The notes beneath the pieces are model-generated. The model saw nothing but the letters and a program-made list of their open reading frames with translations. It was not told the DNA's origin and searched no databases. A program made the translations under genes and the position numbers. Source: Tricholomella constricta (taxonomy: Eukaryota > Basidiomycota > Agaricomycetes > Agaricales > Lyophyllaceae). From it: DNA of 64,000 bases. Location of the stretch: contig JAACJP010000021.1 of NCBI GenBank assembly GCA_013368375.1, positions 372,001 to 436,000 of the forward strand, written 5' to 3'. Positions 21,601-30,264 of the stretch are shown here, piece after piece; position 1 is the stretch's first letter, and each line of letters opens with the position of its first letter.

Positions 21601-22430
21601 TTTAGAGTGCAAAACCAACGCGATCGGTAGCTGGAGTTGGATGGTTCGTAATCGCCGGCGGCGAGTTTAGTTTTGATAATGTCGCAAACTTCGTCGTAGA
21701 TGCCAGGTGGTATGGGGATATTGTGTTCGATCCAAGGTGTGTGCGCGACGACGGGGATATCGATGGGGGGAAAGAAGTCCGACCGAAAACTACCGCGTTC
21801 GGAGTCGTCCCATGCGAAAGCAAGGTTCTGTTTACACATGAGGTCGTGCATAATAGCGCGTTCGCCGGGCGTTAGGAAATCCGGGTGTTCGCGGTCTAGG
21901 TCTTCTTTTCGCTCCAGAGTGTAGCGGCCGGTGGGTTGGAAAGGTGGCGGGTTAGGGAGCAAGGTCGGCATATCGGCGAGCGGGTTGCCCAATATCTTGC
22001 GCTCGATTCGGAAGTGGTCGGGACAACTTGCTACGATCGATCGTACTTTCTGTGCCACTGGTTTGTACTTCTTTTTGGTTTGTACGCCTTTGATTTTCAC
22101 AGCGAAGGTGTCGGTTGCGGTGTTGGTCGGAGTTTGGGTGTAGCGCCCGCTGTGGCGCTCGTGGTTCGGTGAAATCGGGCAGAGGGTCGCTCGCTCGAGA
22201 GGGGTAGAGCTTGTATTAACGGATTGGTCGGCGATTGCTGGTGTGGTTAGTTCGGACGCCGCGACGTAGAGTGAGGCTAGTTGCGCGTCGCAGGTGGCGT
22301 CGCTATTAAGTTCGGTCGGTAGTTCGCAGAAAGAAATGACAGTCGGGGTATAGCTTAGTGGGTCGTACTCGAGGAGGAGTGCAAGATCGCCGTGATCTCG
22401 ACTTATTTCCTCGAGAGTATACGAAAATTT
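18660..22430 (-). CDS. pol: Element 1 Pol: RT, RNase H, integrase
   Basis: Open frame in -1 relation to gag-protease, entered at the slippery site near 22430; the frame has no stop from 22547 down to 18660. In order: RT with the catalytic YIDD box (about 21282..21271, LPYIDDAAIKG) and LVTLPMGWTNSVPIFHDDV. RNase H follows with AVDTSHIAVGFYL and VEVDARYIKGML. The integrase zinc region is HDNLGHKRFYATRATLLERF with WPNV and CHICQ, and the DDE core uses MYIDTM, VTDNGPAF and GLVERSH. The C-terminal SH3-like part has YLGPLVVISRNRGGAYIL. No chromodomain follows; the protein ends in an acidic tail. All key residues are present, so the enzyme may be active. A polypurine-tract copy lies inside this frame at 20223..20240. 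Confidence 0.92.
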   Translation of the reverse strand, partial: KFSYTLEEISRDHGDLALLLEYDPLSYTPTVISFCELPTELNSDATCDAQLASLYVAASELTTPAIADQSVNTSSTPLERATLCPISPNHERHSGRYTQTPTNTATDTFAVKIKGVQTKKKYKPVAQKVRSIVASCPDHFRIERKILGNPLADMPTLLPNPPPFQPTGRYTLERKEDLDREHPDFLTPGERAIMHDLMCKQNLAFAWDDSERGSFRSDFFPPIDIPVVAHTPWIEHNIPIPPGIYDEVCDIIKTKLAAGDYEPSNSSYRSRWFCTLKKNGKFRLVHSLEPLNRVTIRHSGVTPIPDHVAEQFAGRICGAMLDLFVGYDERLIAPSSRDLTTFQTPFGALRLVTLPMGWTNSVPIFHDDVTHILQPEIPDYTLPYIDDAAIKGPATWYPDPDTGLPKTHPDNADVRFAIWEFFNDVNRILRRMKYCGGTFSGKKLVLCAPQFKVLGHVCTPNGRIPDADRLALLRNWKSCATLSELRAFLGTVGVLRIFVKNFAHRAHHLVKLTRKDAVFEFGPDQIAAQRDIVEAIAEAKPLVPINYASDDPVILAVDTSHIAVGFYLCQADPVDRKRRRYNRFGSITLNDRESRFSQPKLEFYGLFRALGALRLYVIGVRNLVVEVDARYIKGMLSNPDIQPSASINRWIVSVLMFHFELVHVKGTFHGPDGLSRRPRQPDDPTDKYDAEEADFEDWVDRMQGLMHIIQPLPQPPSPLHVRQIFAMAQISSKEEMVAVYTDAVPPDSTTHELATDSMRQPRIRTDDDTGITDPNANSTNMSYDDVPRTDAAKAQDQRIDTVRQWLADLERPEGMSDDQYATFIRYATGFFLDGPRLWRRDSQGAHKLVARPSARLEILRSVHDNLGHKRFYATRATLLERFWWPNVRADVVWFVQTCHICQIQQTTKVLIPPVVATPAPLFAKMYIDTMHLPPSNGFKYIVQGRCSLIHFPEWRALRKENSRTLGDWMYEDIICRWGGLCEIVTDNGPAFIKAAEHLTKKYHIHNIRISGYNSRANGLVERSHFDVRQSLFKAADGNENKWSQSAYSVFWAERVTIRKRMGCSPYFAATGTQPLLPLDIVEATYLQPPPDSILSSTDLLTRRAVALQKRTTDLERLHSDVYAARRQAAIHFELKHARTLRDYNFRRGDLILMRNTKIEKSLNRKMRSRYLGPLVVISRNRGGAYILCELDGTVLHRPVAAFRLAPYFARNNILLPDSALDIDTKRLRELEATTITDDEDRPEVVGDDSESEDEQN
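20223..20240 (-). promoter_or_regulatory. Candidate central polypurine tract
   Basis: On the minus strand the 18 nt TCAAGTAAGGAGGAGATG match the 3' tract plus first LTR bases at 14368..14351 exactly. It lies in pol between the RNase H and integrase coding regions, where central tracts occur in Ty1 and lentiviruses. Confidence 0.6.
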
Positions 22431-24706
22431 ACGTCGGTCTTGGGGCGGCGACGCTGCCCGCGCGCGAAGGTCGGTATTGCGATGACCTCTCGAGTGTTTG
22501 GGTCGGTGATGGTTATGATCGTATCGTCGGCGGATCTTGTCTTTACGTTAGAACAAGTAAGTACGTCGAACGGACGGCCGAGGAGTATATCGTATGCGGG
22601 GTTGCGAATGACGTGCATCTGGAGGTAGAGCGTAACGTCGCCTATCGTACAGGGTACGTTTCTTGCTAGACCGAGCGACGGGTCGGTTGTTCCGTTCGCT
22701 GATTGCATCTGGAGAACGATAGTCGGGTCGTATTTGACTCCCAGTCCGTGGCAAACTTCTTCTGACATTGCGATGATTTGACATCCGCTGTCGACGATGC
22801 TTTCTATCTGTTCCCTTGCGTCGACCATTATCATGATCGATCTGAGCGCGTGCGATTCCATTGCGACGATCAATCGGTCCGGGTGTTCGCCGGGTAGTAG
22901 GGTCTGGTAATACGTGTCGTAGATGTCGCCGGTGACTAGTGCTCCGGGCGGTGGCGTCGCGTTGTCGCTGTTGGATTCGCAGGGGAGCGCGTCGAGTTCC
23001 TCGATAAACGCCGACGTGGGGACTTCTTGATACACAGTTGCGAGGTTGCTGGTGACGATGCGTCTCGGTGTATTAGCTTCCCTAAACTTTCCGCGAACCT
23101 CTGGGGCTACTCCGCAGAGTTCACGAACTGTAACTGGTATGGTGGCGTCGAGCGCGCGTTCGAACAGAGTCGTTGATTTGGCCGGGTCTGTGATGGGCGC
23201 TTGGGTGCGGTACGCACTGTCGGTTTTCGCCTTCTCTATAGCGGCTAAGTTTCTCGTGGTCGGAGGGAGGTAACGGTTCTCAGGGATGTTAGAGAAAGGG
23301 TGCACCGGGGTCTGGTCGTTTGCATTGACTGTGACGTCGGCCTTAGTACTAGGGATCAGCGGTATGCTGGATGGTAGCGGGGGCGCCTTGGCTCTGCCTT
23401 CCGTCGCGTCTTGGGCAGGCTGCGACGCGGGTGCGGGTTTGTTGGTCGATGCGACCCCTGGTTGGTCGGGGTCTTGAACGGTTTCGATCGTGACAGGTCG
23501 CCTTTGAGGTGCACGACTAATAAGCTCCACGCCGTCAAACACTTCCTTCCGTGCGCGGAGCGTGTTGAGTTCTCGTTCTAACACAATCATGCGGTCTTCG
23601 ATTTTTAGGCCATGGTCGGTGACGTCGTTAAATTGTAGTATCTCTAACATCATGCTTTCGGTCGGGTTCGCGTTTGCCGATAGCTGTCCTGTCGCCAGTT
23701 GGCCGGGGTTGCGCCTGTGCCATTCGTCCAGTTTGTCTTTTATGTATCGACCTGGGGTCCCCGCTGGTATGCGCGCACCACTTGGCAGGCCTATCTTGTT
23801 GTCGTCGGTCCTGCGGCAGCGTCCTTCTCCCGCGTATGCTTGATGTACGGGACAGCTGGAGATATAATGTCCTTCGCCACCGCAAAAGAGGCAGTTGTCG
23901 TTAGGTGACTGGTTCGGTCGGCCGCTGTCGCCTCCTTTGTCTTGTCCTAGACGTAGGATATGTTGTTCCAAGAGGTGAATTCTTTCATGGAGTTCCTCTA
24001 GTTTGAGAGGTTGTCCTGTGTTAGGCGACTTAGTCGCGCCCGTTAACGACCCGCTCGGTGCTATCGTAACTTGTGGGGGTGCGCGCGGTGGCTCTTCCTG
24101 TCGCTGGACGGCGCTTGTCCCGTGTAAAATATGTTCGGCTGCGGCGCGAACCGTTTCGGTGGCGTAGGGGTCATCGGGATGGTGGTTCGGGTTTAGGATC
24201 TCGAGTCTACGATGGATCTTTGCCCATAGGTCGGGCTGGAACGCGCGACGGAATTGACGGTCGCGTTCATTTGTCGAAAGTCGGTTTTTGCTGACAAGGA
24301 ATTGGGTAACCGAAAGGAACTGTCGGTAATATTCTCCGAGATCGCTATTCGACTGGATCCCGAGTCGGTGTCGTTCCCTGAGCAGGTGGTCGAGGTCGGC
24401 CATTGAATATTTCCTTTCTTCGCTCGCGCCTGGGTAGAGCGCCATTATCGCTTTTCGCCAATCGTCGTATGTGGTACCGACGGCGAACTCGTCAAGTTGC
24501 TCCCACAGGTCAGCGGTATCGATGTCGGTGTATCGCGTAGCGTGCATTTTCTTCTCCTGTTCGTCTACGACGTTACACTCGATGAAGAGATGATTCAAGT
24601 CCGAGAAATATCGTCGCAGTTCGCGCGCGCGTTCGGGCACGAACGTCGGTGCCGAGCTTTGTCCGCGCGAGGGCATCGGTTTTGCAATAATCGGTGGTTG
24701 TGCCAT
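22403..24706 (-). CDS. gag: Element 1 Gag-protease
   Basis: The first ATG in the frame is at 24706, giving 767 residues, although the same frame is open back into the 5' LTR. The N-terminal part has Gag-like helices (LWEQLDEFAVG, DDWRKAIMALYPG). A CCHC zinc knuckle follows (CLFCGGEGHYISSC, near 23895..23850), then a proline-rich linker. An aspartic protease is near 22800..22500, with active motif VDSGCQI in place of the common D-S/T-G-A/T and the flap-side ILLGRPF. The protease is therefore translated with Gag and lies before the frameshift. In known Ty3/gypsy elements Gag forms the particle and the protease matures it. The upstream Ser/Pro-rich open frame (25190..24707) lacks an ATG and may be leader or be translated from a non-AUG start. 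Confidence 0.88.
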   Translation of the reverse strand: MAQPPIIAKPMPSRGQSSAPTFVPERARELRRYFSDLNHLFIECNVVDEQEKKMHATRYTDIDTADLWEQLDEFAVGTTYDDWRKAIMALYPGASEERKYSMADLDHLLRERHRLGIQSNSDLGEYYRQFLSVTQFLVSKNRLSTNERDRQFRRAFQPDLWAKIHRRLEILNPNHHPDDPYATETVRAAAEHILHGTSAVQRQEEPPRAPPQVTIAPSGSLTGATKSPNTGQPLKLEELHERIHLLEQHILRLGQDKGGDSGRPNQSPNDNCLFCGGEGHYISSCPVHQAYAGEGRCRRTDDNKIGLPSGARIPAGTPGRYIKDKLDEWHRRNPGQLATGQLSANANPTESMMLEILQFNDVTDHGLKIEDRMIVLERELNTLRARKEVFDGVELISRAPQRRPVTIETVQDPDQPGVASTNKPAPASQPAQDATEGRAKAPPLPSSIPLIPSTKADVTVNANDQTPVHPFSNIPENRYLPPTTRNLAAIEKAKTDSAYRTQAPITDPAKSTTLFERALDATIPVTVRELCGVAPEVRGKFREANTPRRIVTSNLATVYQEVPTSAFIEELDALPCESNSDNATPPPGALVTGDIYDTYYQTLLPGEHPDRLIVAMESHALRSIMIMVDAREQIESIVDSGCQIIAMSEEVCHGLGVKYDPTIVLQMQSANGTTDPSLGLARNVPCTIGDVTLYLQMHVIRNPAYDILLGRPFDVLTCSNVKTRSADDTIITITDPNTREVIAIPTFARGQRRRPKTDVNFRILSRK
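22424..22430 (-). promoter_or_regulatory. Element 1 -1 frameshift heptamer
   Basis: In the gag-protease frame the codons GTA AAT TTT CGT contain A_AAT_TTT, a canonical X_XXY_YYZ slippery site. A -1 slip enters the pol frame, which is open at this point. It lies 19-25 nt upstream of the gag-protease stop. Confidence 0.65.
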
Positions 24707-25164
24707 GATTGATGGTGTTGTTTTTGGGAGAGGGGTCGGAGAGGGGGAATACGACGGCGAATAAGAATCTGAGGTTTCTGGAGTCGCGGGCGATAGAGAT
24801 GGGAGTCTAAATTCTACTCCTGGATCGGTAGTAGGCGGTTCCGACGCAAAGGGGTCTAAATCTAGGTCGGTTTGAGCGGTCGGTTCGGAGAACGGTGGTT
24901 GATCGGTCGGGGTAGGTGATGGTAGCGTTGACGAAGGGATATAGAAGAGCGGGCTGAGGTTGTTATGGATTGCGCGGTGTGGTGTTACTGAGCGGAAGAG
25001 CGGGGAGAGCGATTCTGAGTCGGTGTCGGCTTGTCCGAAGGCAGCACGAATTTCGGCACGGAGGGTTCGGGCTTTAGCTTCTTGTCGGGTTGCGGGCGGA
25101 ATGGTCGACGAGTCGTAGGTTTTTATGAACAAGAGGAATGAAGCTGCGTGTTCGGCGGTGGCTT

Positions 25165-25187
25165 TTAAAACCCTCGCGGTGGGCTCC
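25165..25187 (-). promoter_or_regulatory. Element 1 primer-binding site
   Basis: On the minus strand, four bases past the LTR end comes TGGAGCCCACCGCGAGGG, which starts with the TGG expected of a site pairing with the CCA end of a tRNA. The matching tRNA was not identified. It lies within the open frame leading into gag. Confidence 0.6.
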
Positions 25188-25191
25188 AGAA

Positions 25192-26227
25192 TGATAGTGC
25201 TAGAAGGCCTGTAGGTGCTGTACACAACAACAAAACAACTAACAACTATGGGGGGCGAGAAGTGTTAAAAGTTCCCAAACACGCGAGTGTGCAGGGTTTG
25301 AAAGTGGTGGTTCGGCGAAAGTAAAGACGATCCGACTTGTAATTAGTCGAACCGACGGCGGCGCGATAGAATACGATCGTTCACAGGTGGAACGGGTCGG
25401 CAACACGACTTTCGTGTTGGTTGTGCGACAACGAGACGAACGAGACGAATACGGAGAACTCACGGGTTCGGGCGACGGTTACGAGGCGACGGAGACGGCG
25501 GTTACGAGGTTTACGACGGTGGCGACGGTTTATACGATGAGAACGATGCGGGGACGACAGAGACGACGGTTTTTGAGCTATTAACTCTGAGAGTGAGGGA
25601 AAATACGGGCTGTAATTCACTGGGGGAAGTAGGTAGTACATGGGTATGTTTTTATACTATACGCCCGACTCGCCTCTCGCGAGCCGGTGAAGCAGGTGTT
25701 TTACTAGTTTATTGGGAGAAGCGCCGCCAAGCTCGGTACCGCGCGACGCCTTTTAGAGAGTGTGGCGCTCTTTGGCTCGGCAAGGGGGCTTTTGATCGGC
25801 CCGTGGCGTCGGGTCGGATGTACGATCGGCAGTGGCTTTGCGATCGGTAGTGGCTCTTGGGTGCGGAACTCCGTGGTACGGCCGGATCCTCTCTGCGAAT
25901 GGCTGGGCAAGGTGTTTCCCAGGATAATTTCAAATCGGGTTTGGTTGTCGCCGGGTTGGGACCTTGGCATACAAACGTGCGCGGTCGTTGACAGGTTATA
26001 CGGCGTTCCGTGCTCCGTGCGTCCAGAGAGGAGAACTGGCGTTCCAAGTTACTCTGTTTTCTCAGTCGGTGCGTCGGTCGTTTGGTCGTATTGTCGGTCG
26101 GTCAGTCGTATTGTCGGTCGGTCGGTTTAGCGCTTTGGCCGCGTTCGGAACCGTGTTCGTCGTGGCCCAGCGGTTGATGTCCGTATTATGGGCAGGTTCG
26201 GTGTACAGCGTGGGACGGCGCTCATCA
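25192..26227 (-). repeat. 5' LTR of element 1
   Basis: 1036-bp LTR nearly identical to 13317..14352. It is followed on the plus strand by TCGTTATCTGC, which repeats the bases before the left LTR. Confidence 0.95.
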
Positions 26228-28425
26228 TCGTTATCTGCAACGCATGCTGTCATCGATGGTGTTGTTCTCGATGTTGTGCTTTCGCCTTCATCTGCTTTTT
26301 CACGTGCATCCTCTTCTCTTATGTCCCTCCTGCCCTCTTCTCCACCTTGTCTTGTGTCTGTCATCCGAGACGGCACTTCCTTTTCAACTTCTGTTCATTT
26401 TTACCCTGACTATCACCTTTCGCCAAATTCTATTGTTTTAGGGGCTGATTGGTTGGCACTTTATGGCTCATCAATATCATCTGGAGTCTCTCAAACGGTT
26501 CCATCGTCTGTTACGCCGTCTAGACTAGTCGACGAGCAGTTGGCTTTGCGATTGGCTGTTCAGACGGCACCTTTATGTATGTGTTTCTTGTTCTCCTTTT
26601 TTTTTTGTTCAATCATGTTCGCTTTGTATTATAGCATCCTTCGCATCAGGAAGTGGTAACACCTTCCCGTAATTTTTTTTTCTCTTCCTGTTTGACGTCA
26701 TTCCAACAGGCATTTCTGTAGAGCTTGCACGGGATATAGACGATGTTCCACCATGTATGTTGTTAGCTTTCCTTTTCAGAAGAACTTGACTCATCGTCTT
26801 TTCAGCTTCAATGTTGACTCGCAATTGTGCTTCATGTTTAAACAAAACACCGTTAAATGAAACAAAATTTGTACCTGCAAACATTTCACTCCTGCACGGC
26901 GTGTTGTTTTCTCCTGAATCCGTTATGTATACTACACGTTTTGGGTTTTTTGATCTCCTTTCTGCACACGGAATTCCGTACAGTGAACTCTCCTTGATTT
27001 CTGCTCAACATGCTCTTTGTCATCATATCTTTAATGGATTATGTGCTGCCAGTATTGGACATGGCTGTCGTTCTGTTGCAGGCTCTTTATCAACTGTGGA
27101 GCTTGCTGATGTTGTCGGTGACGATGTCAAGACTCATATATATTCTCTGAATTATTTTCAATTGCGCCTGATTCAAACAAGTCTCGCTCTTCATCCCGGT
27201 TCAACAGAATTGGAGCTTCAACAATCTCTCATCTCATGGATTGGGAGTTCTACATTCCATATGGTGTATACTTTGGACACTGTGTTTCGTGGTTTGAACA
27301 GTAGAAACAAAGCTTCTCTTCTTGCTTTAGCTGCAGCACATGGCCTAGCTGCATCCGGTTCGATAGAAGAAGTTCGTGGCGTTATTGCAGATCACATAGT
27401 TAGCATGAAGTGTCACTCTGCTTCAGCCCTAAATGGTCCTGCATGTGATGATGTTCAGTCCGATTTCATTGACGAAGGGTCTCTTGCCGATGCCGAAATT
27501 GCTGTGCTTTCTCTAGCAGGGAGAAAATTGTCTCTGAAGTGTTTGCGTAGGATGCTTCTATCTAGACAGATATCTTTTGAGCCGTCTGCATCTCTTGGTC
27601 AGTTACGGAAGAAACTTCGACGGCATATTCGTGACCTGCAGCGTGGCAAGCAAGTACCTTCTAGACATTCTGAACTTTCGTCTTCCTGGCCTCCTCTTGT
27701 ATCGTCGTTTCTCAAAGATAAGTTTCAGGAAATGTTAATGAAAGAAACTTCTGCCGAAAGCCTTCGAGAGGTTTCTTGTGCGTCTTGTGCAGAGAGTTGC
27801 GTGGCGTCTTCATGTGAAAACATTTTGATTGACGATCTAGATTTGACACCATTTCGGCGACCTGATTGTGTTCGCAGTGTTGATTCCGTTCAGCCTGCAA
27901 ATTGGTTGCATCCTGATTTGCCTGTTCCACCATTGCCTTTCACGGATGGACCTCTCGATAGTTTGCTTCTTCATCCTCCAGGTGTTATATTTGATTCAAA
28001 TGGAGCACCAATTTCGTTGATGTTGTGTGCTGAATGTAGGGGCGAGCTTCGTAACTCTAACGTACCCTCTCTTTCTCTTGCTAATCGAACATGGTTAGGA
28101 GATATGCCCCCAGAGCTTCAGGATCTCACAGCCGTCGAAGAATCAATAATTGCACGATGTCGTGCCAAGTGTTGGATCGTGCAGTTGAAGCAAGAAAAAG
28201 GTCGCTTGGATGCTCCTAACAATCAGAAAGCCCTTAAGGGTAATATTATAATCTATCCACAAGACCCTGGTGCAGTTGTCGATATTCTACCGCCTACTGT
28301 AGAGGAGATTCTCGCACCGATATGTGTTATTTTTGTTGGTGCCCATCCTCCGACAGCAGAGTGGATTAGAAATAATGCTCGACCATTGACGGTTCGTGCT
28401 TCTCGCATACGTTCTGCTCTGGTGT

Positions 28426-28922
28426 TGTTAGGGGAACACCTGTTTGGTGATCACGTGACCATCCGATTCCTCGGACGAGCACGTGACCGACCGCTCCCCA
28501 GATGATCGCGATCCCGACCCCGACGCTCCGCCCCAAGCATCGGTGTACATACTTATAACTTCCTGTCGTTACTTCCCCTTCCAGCGCGCGCCCGATCCCG
28601 ATTCCCGACATCCCGACGTCGGTCACCCGACCTCGTGCGCCTGCACCCTGAGCCACGAGGATCGGACAGCGTCGGGAACGTGTACATACACGCGCCGCTG
28701 CCCATCCGTTATCATTTACGTACCATACACCCCAGAGAGCCGGCCCTCAAGTAGTTACTCGTATATAGTCATCCTCCTGACATGGGGGAATCCTTTACTC
28801 TATTCTCATTGGATTCCCCTCTGCCAGGTAGGTCTACTTACGTTCTCTCTAATCGTACATAATATAACATTGGATTCCCCTCTGCCAGCACGACTAAGCT
28901 CTGCGCTGAGGTCGCCCTAACA
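28426..28922 (+). repeat. 5' LTR of element 2
   Basis: 497-bp LTR. It contains a TATATAG box at 28762..28768. A 21-nt direct repeat lies at 28807..28827 and 28868..28888. The sequence TTACTCTATTCT (28795..28806) is the reverse complement of bases just after the LTR. Confidence 0.95.
28762..28768 (+). promoter_or_regulatory. LTR TATA box of element 2
   Basis: TATATAG, 27-33 bp before TTACTCTATTCT. A transcript starting about 30 bp downstream would carry that sequence at its very 5' end. Confidence 0.6.
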
Positions 28923-28924
28923 GC

Positions 28925-28936
28925 AGAATAGAGTAA
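28925..28936 (+). promoter_or_regulatory. Probable self-priming site of element 2
   Basis: AGAATAGAGTAA, three bases after the LTR, is perfectly complementary (12 nt) to 28795..28806 in the LTR. No TGG-type tRNA site is present at this position. Tf1-type elements are known to prime reverse transcription by folding the 5' end of their RNA onto such a site. Confidence 0.65.
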
Positions 28937-29049
28937 CTCTAGAAACCCGACGAAGCCGACCGATCCGCTTCCGCGCCGAAACACGCGTCTGCTACACGCG
29001 ACCGTCCAACGCGCGCTCGCCCCGATCGCCCGTCCAGTCCCGTTTCGAG

Positions 29050-30264
29050 ATGTCCGAATTTGGTGACATGTCGCAGCGACCGTTCTCTCCCTTCCTCACG
29101 ACGGAGGAGCGGTTGGCGAATATGGAAGCCACAATTTCGGCTCTCTCTGCCTCCAATACCTCCAACTCGGCCTCTATGGACCGCCTCTCCGCTCTTTTCG
29201 AAAAATTCATGTCGGGGACACCCCCCAATCCCACCCCCGCTGCTCCCGAAGCAGACACGACCCCCCCGCCGCCTGAGACGACCACCCCGCTGCCAGGCTC
29301 TCCGCGATCGGGATCGCACCACCTCCGACCGTCGCCCCCTCCCATTTACGACGGCGCCCGATCGGGCGGTCGCGCGTTCTTGAACGCCTGCAAGCTCTAC
29401 TTCTCCTTGTGCGGGGGAAGTTTCGCCGACGACCACACCCGAATAGTATGGGTGCTGTCGTACATGCAGCACGGGCGAGCCGCCGACTTCGTCAGTCGGG
29501 TGTTCCAGTTCGGAACCGCCAAGGACGTCTTTCCCGCCTGGAAGGACTTCGAAGACACCTTCCGTGGCGAGTTCTTCCTCTTCGACGAGGTCGCCGATGC
29601 CGCGCTCATCCTGGAGTCGACGGCGTACTTCCAGAACGGTCGATCGATCGACGAGTACATCGACTCGTTCCGATCCCTGTGGGTCAAGGCGGGCTACCCA
29701 GATGGGCGTCACCTGGTCCTCAAATTCCGTCGGGGAATGGACCCGAAGCTCTCGAGGCGACTCGGAAGCATCACCACGGGTCGCCCGCACGATGAGAAGA
29801 TTGAGGAGTGGCTGAGGATCGCTCGTTCTCAAGACTTCATCATGAGGTCGGAGGACGACTTCCACCGTCGGATGGTCCCGACAAAGGCGCCCGACAGCCG
29901 CCCGCCCACCACCGCAGCTGCACGATGGGCGTTCGCTACTGCCCCCGCTCCCGCTCCCGCTCCCGCTCCCCCCGCCCCCCGCGCTCCTGCCGCACCAGCC
30001 CCCAGGCCGATCCCCCAGGGCATCCCAATGGACGTAGATCGGATGCGCGATCGAGTCGCGCCTGCCGACGACCACTGTTTTCGGTGCAAGAAAAAGGGTC
30101 ACTACTCTCGTGACTGCCCTTTGCGCTGGGACGTGCGCCACATGCTCGATGATGAGCTGGAGGCGCTTATCATGGAACGTCTAGCTCGCAAGGACGCAGT
30201 CCCCGCCGATCCGACTCCATCGTCGGCCGACGCGACCGCCTCCGACGCCGAGGAGGGTTTTTAA
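29050..30264 (+). CDS. gag: Element 2 Gag
   Basis: 404 residues from ATG 29050 (MSEFGDMSQRPF). A short coiled N-terminus (EERLANMEATISAL) and a Pro/Thr-rich linker precede the retrotransposon Gag core: FLNACKLYFSLC, WVLSYMQHGRAADF, and FEDTFRGEFF with SIDEYIDSFRSLW. An Ala/Pro repeat follows, then one CCHC zinc knuckle (CFRCKKKGHYSRDC) for RNA binding. The frame ends GGT TTT TAA at a slippery heptamer, so part of translation should continue into Pol. The 5' leader is 28923..29049. Confidence 0.93.
   Translation: MSEFGDMSQRPFSPFLTTEERLANMEATISALSASNTSNSASMDRLSALFEKFMSGTPPNPTPAAPEADTTPPPPETTTPLPGSPRSGSHHLRPSPPPIYDGARSGGRAFLNACKLYFSLCGGSFADDHTRIVWVLSYMQHGRAADFVSRVFQFGTAKDVFPAWKDFEDTFRGEFFLFDEVADAALILESTAYFQNGRSIDEYIDSFRSLWVKAGYPDGRHLVLKFRRGMDPKLSRRLGSITTGRPHDEKIEEWLRIARSQDFIMRSEDDFHRRMVPTKAPDSRPPTTAAARWAFATAPAPAPAPAPPAPRAPAAPAPRPIPQGIPMDVDRMRDRVAPADDHCFRCKKKGHYSRDCPLRWDVRHMLDDELEALIMERLARKDAVPADPTPSSADATASDAEEGF
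30255..30261 (+). promoter_or_regulatory. Element 2 -1 frameshift heptamer
   Basis: G_GGT_TTT directly before the gag stop TAA is a canonical X_XXY_YYZ site. A -1 slip gives GGG TTT TTA ATT and enters the pol frame, which has no ATG near its start. Confidence 0.75.

Larger units (their letters stand above)
13317..26227 (-). mobile_element. LTR retrotransposon element 1 (Ty3/gypsy) with antisense genes
   Basis: A 12,911-bp element oriented on the minus strand: 5' LTR 26227..25192, PBS, gag-protease, pol, an extra 4.3-kb region with two plus-strand genes, a polypurine tract, and 3' LTR 14352..13317. The LTRs are 1036 bp each and differ at three positions by eye, so insertion is recent. Flanks repeat TCGT (or TCGTT, depending on where the LTR edge is set). 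The host site is codon 5 of the Helitron gene. RT carries YIDD and integrase keeps its zinc and DDE residues, placing it in Ty3/gypsy. No chromodomain is seen in Pol. The region between pol and the 3' LTR is much longer than usual. Confidence 0.95.
13304..28425 (+). pseudogene. Helitron Rep-helicase gene, N-terminal part (split)
   Basis: Exon 1 is 13304..13316 plus 26232..26576 (split by element 1). Then come exons 26635..26655 and 26710..26754, and a long exon from 26806 cut at 28425 by element 2. The first three introns are all phase 1 and GT-AG. The protein opens with MSLSLSATHAVIDGVVLD. The long exon contains HIFNGLC and SYDVDLT-like helical stretches. It then has a DUF6570-like block (LCAECRGELRN, SLANRTWLGDMPPELQDLT, VEESIIARCRAKC, and GNIIIYPQDPG). 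In known Agaricomycete Helitrons this region precedes Rep; its role is unknown. No stop is found in these exons apart from those created by the insertions. Confidence 0.8.

Noticed and set aside
28483..28920. 145-codon frame in both LTRs of element 2
   Set aside because: Falls wholly within the LTR and is identical in both copies only because the LTRs are identical; no motif is seen.
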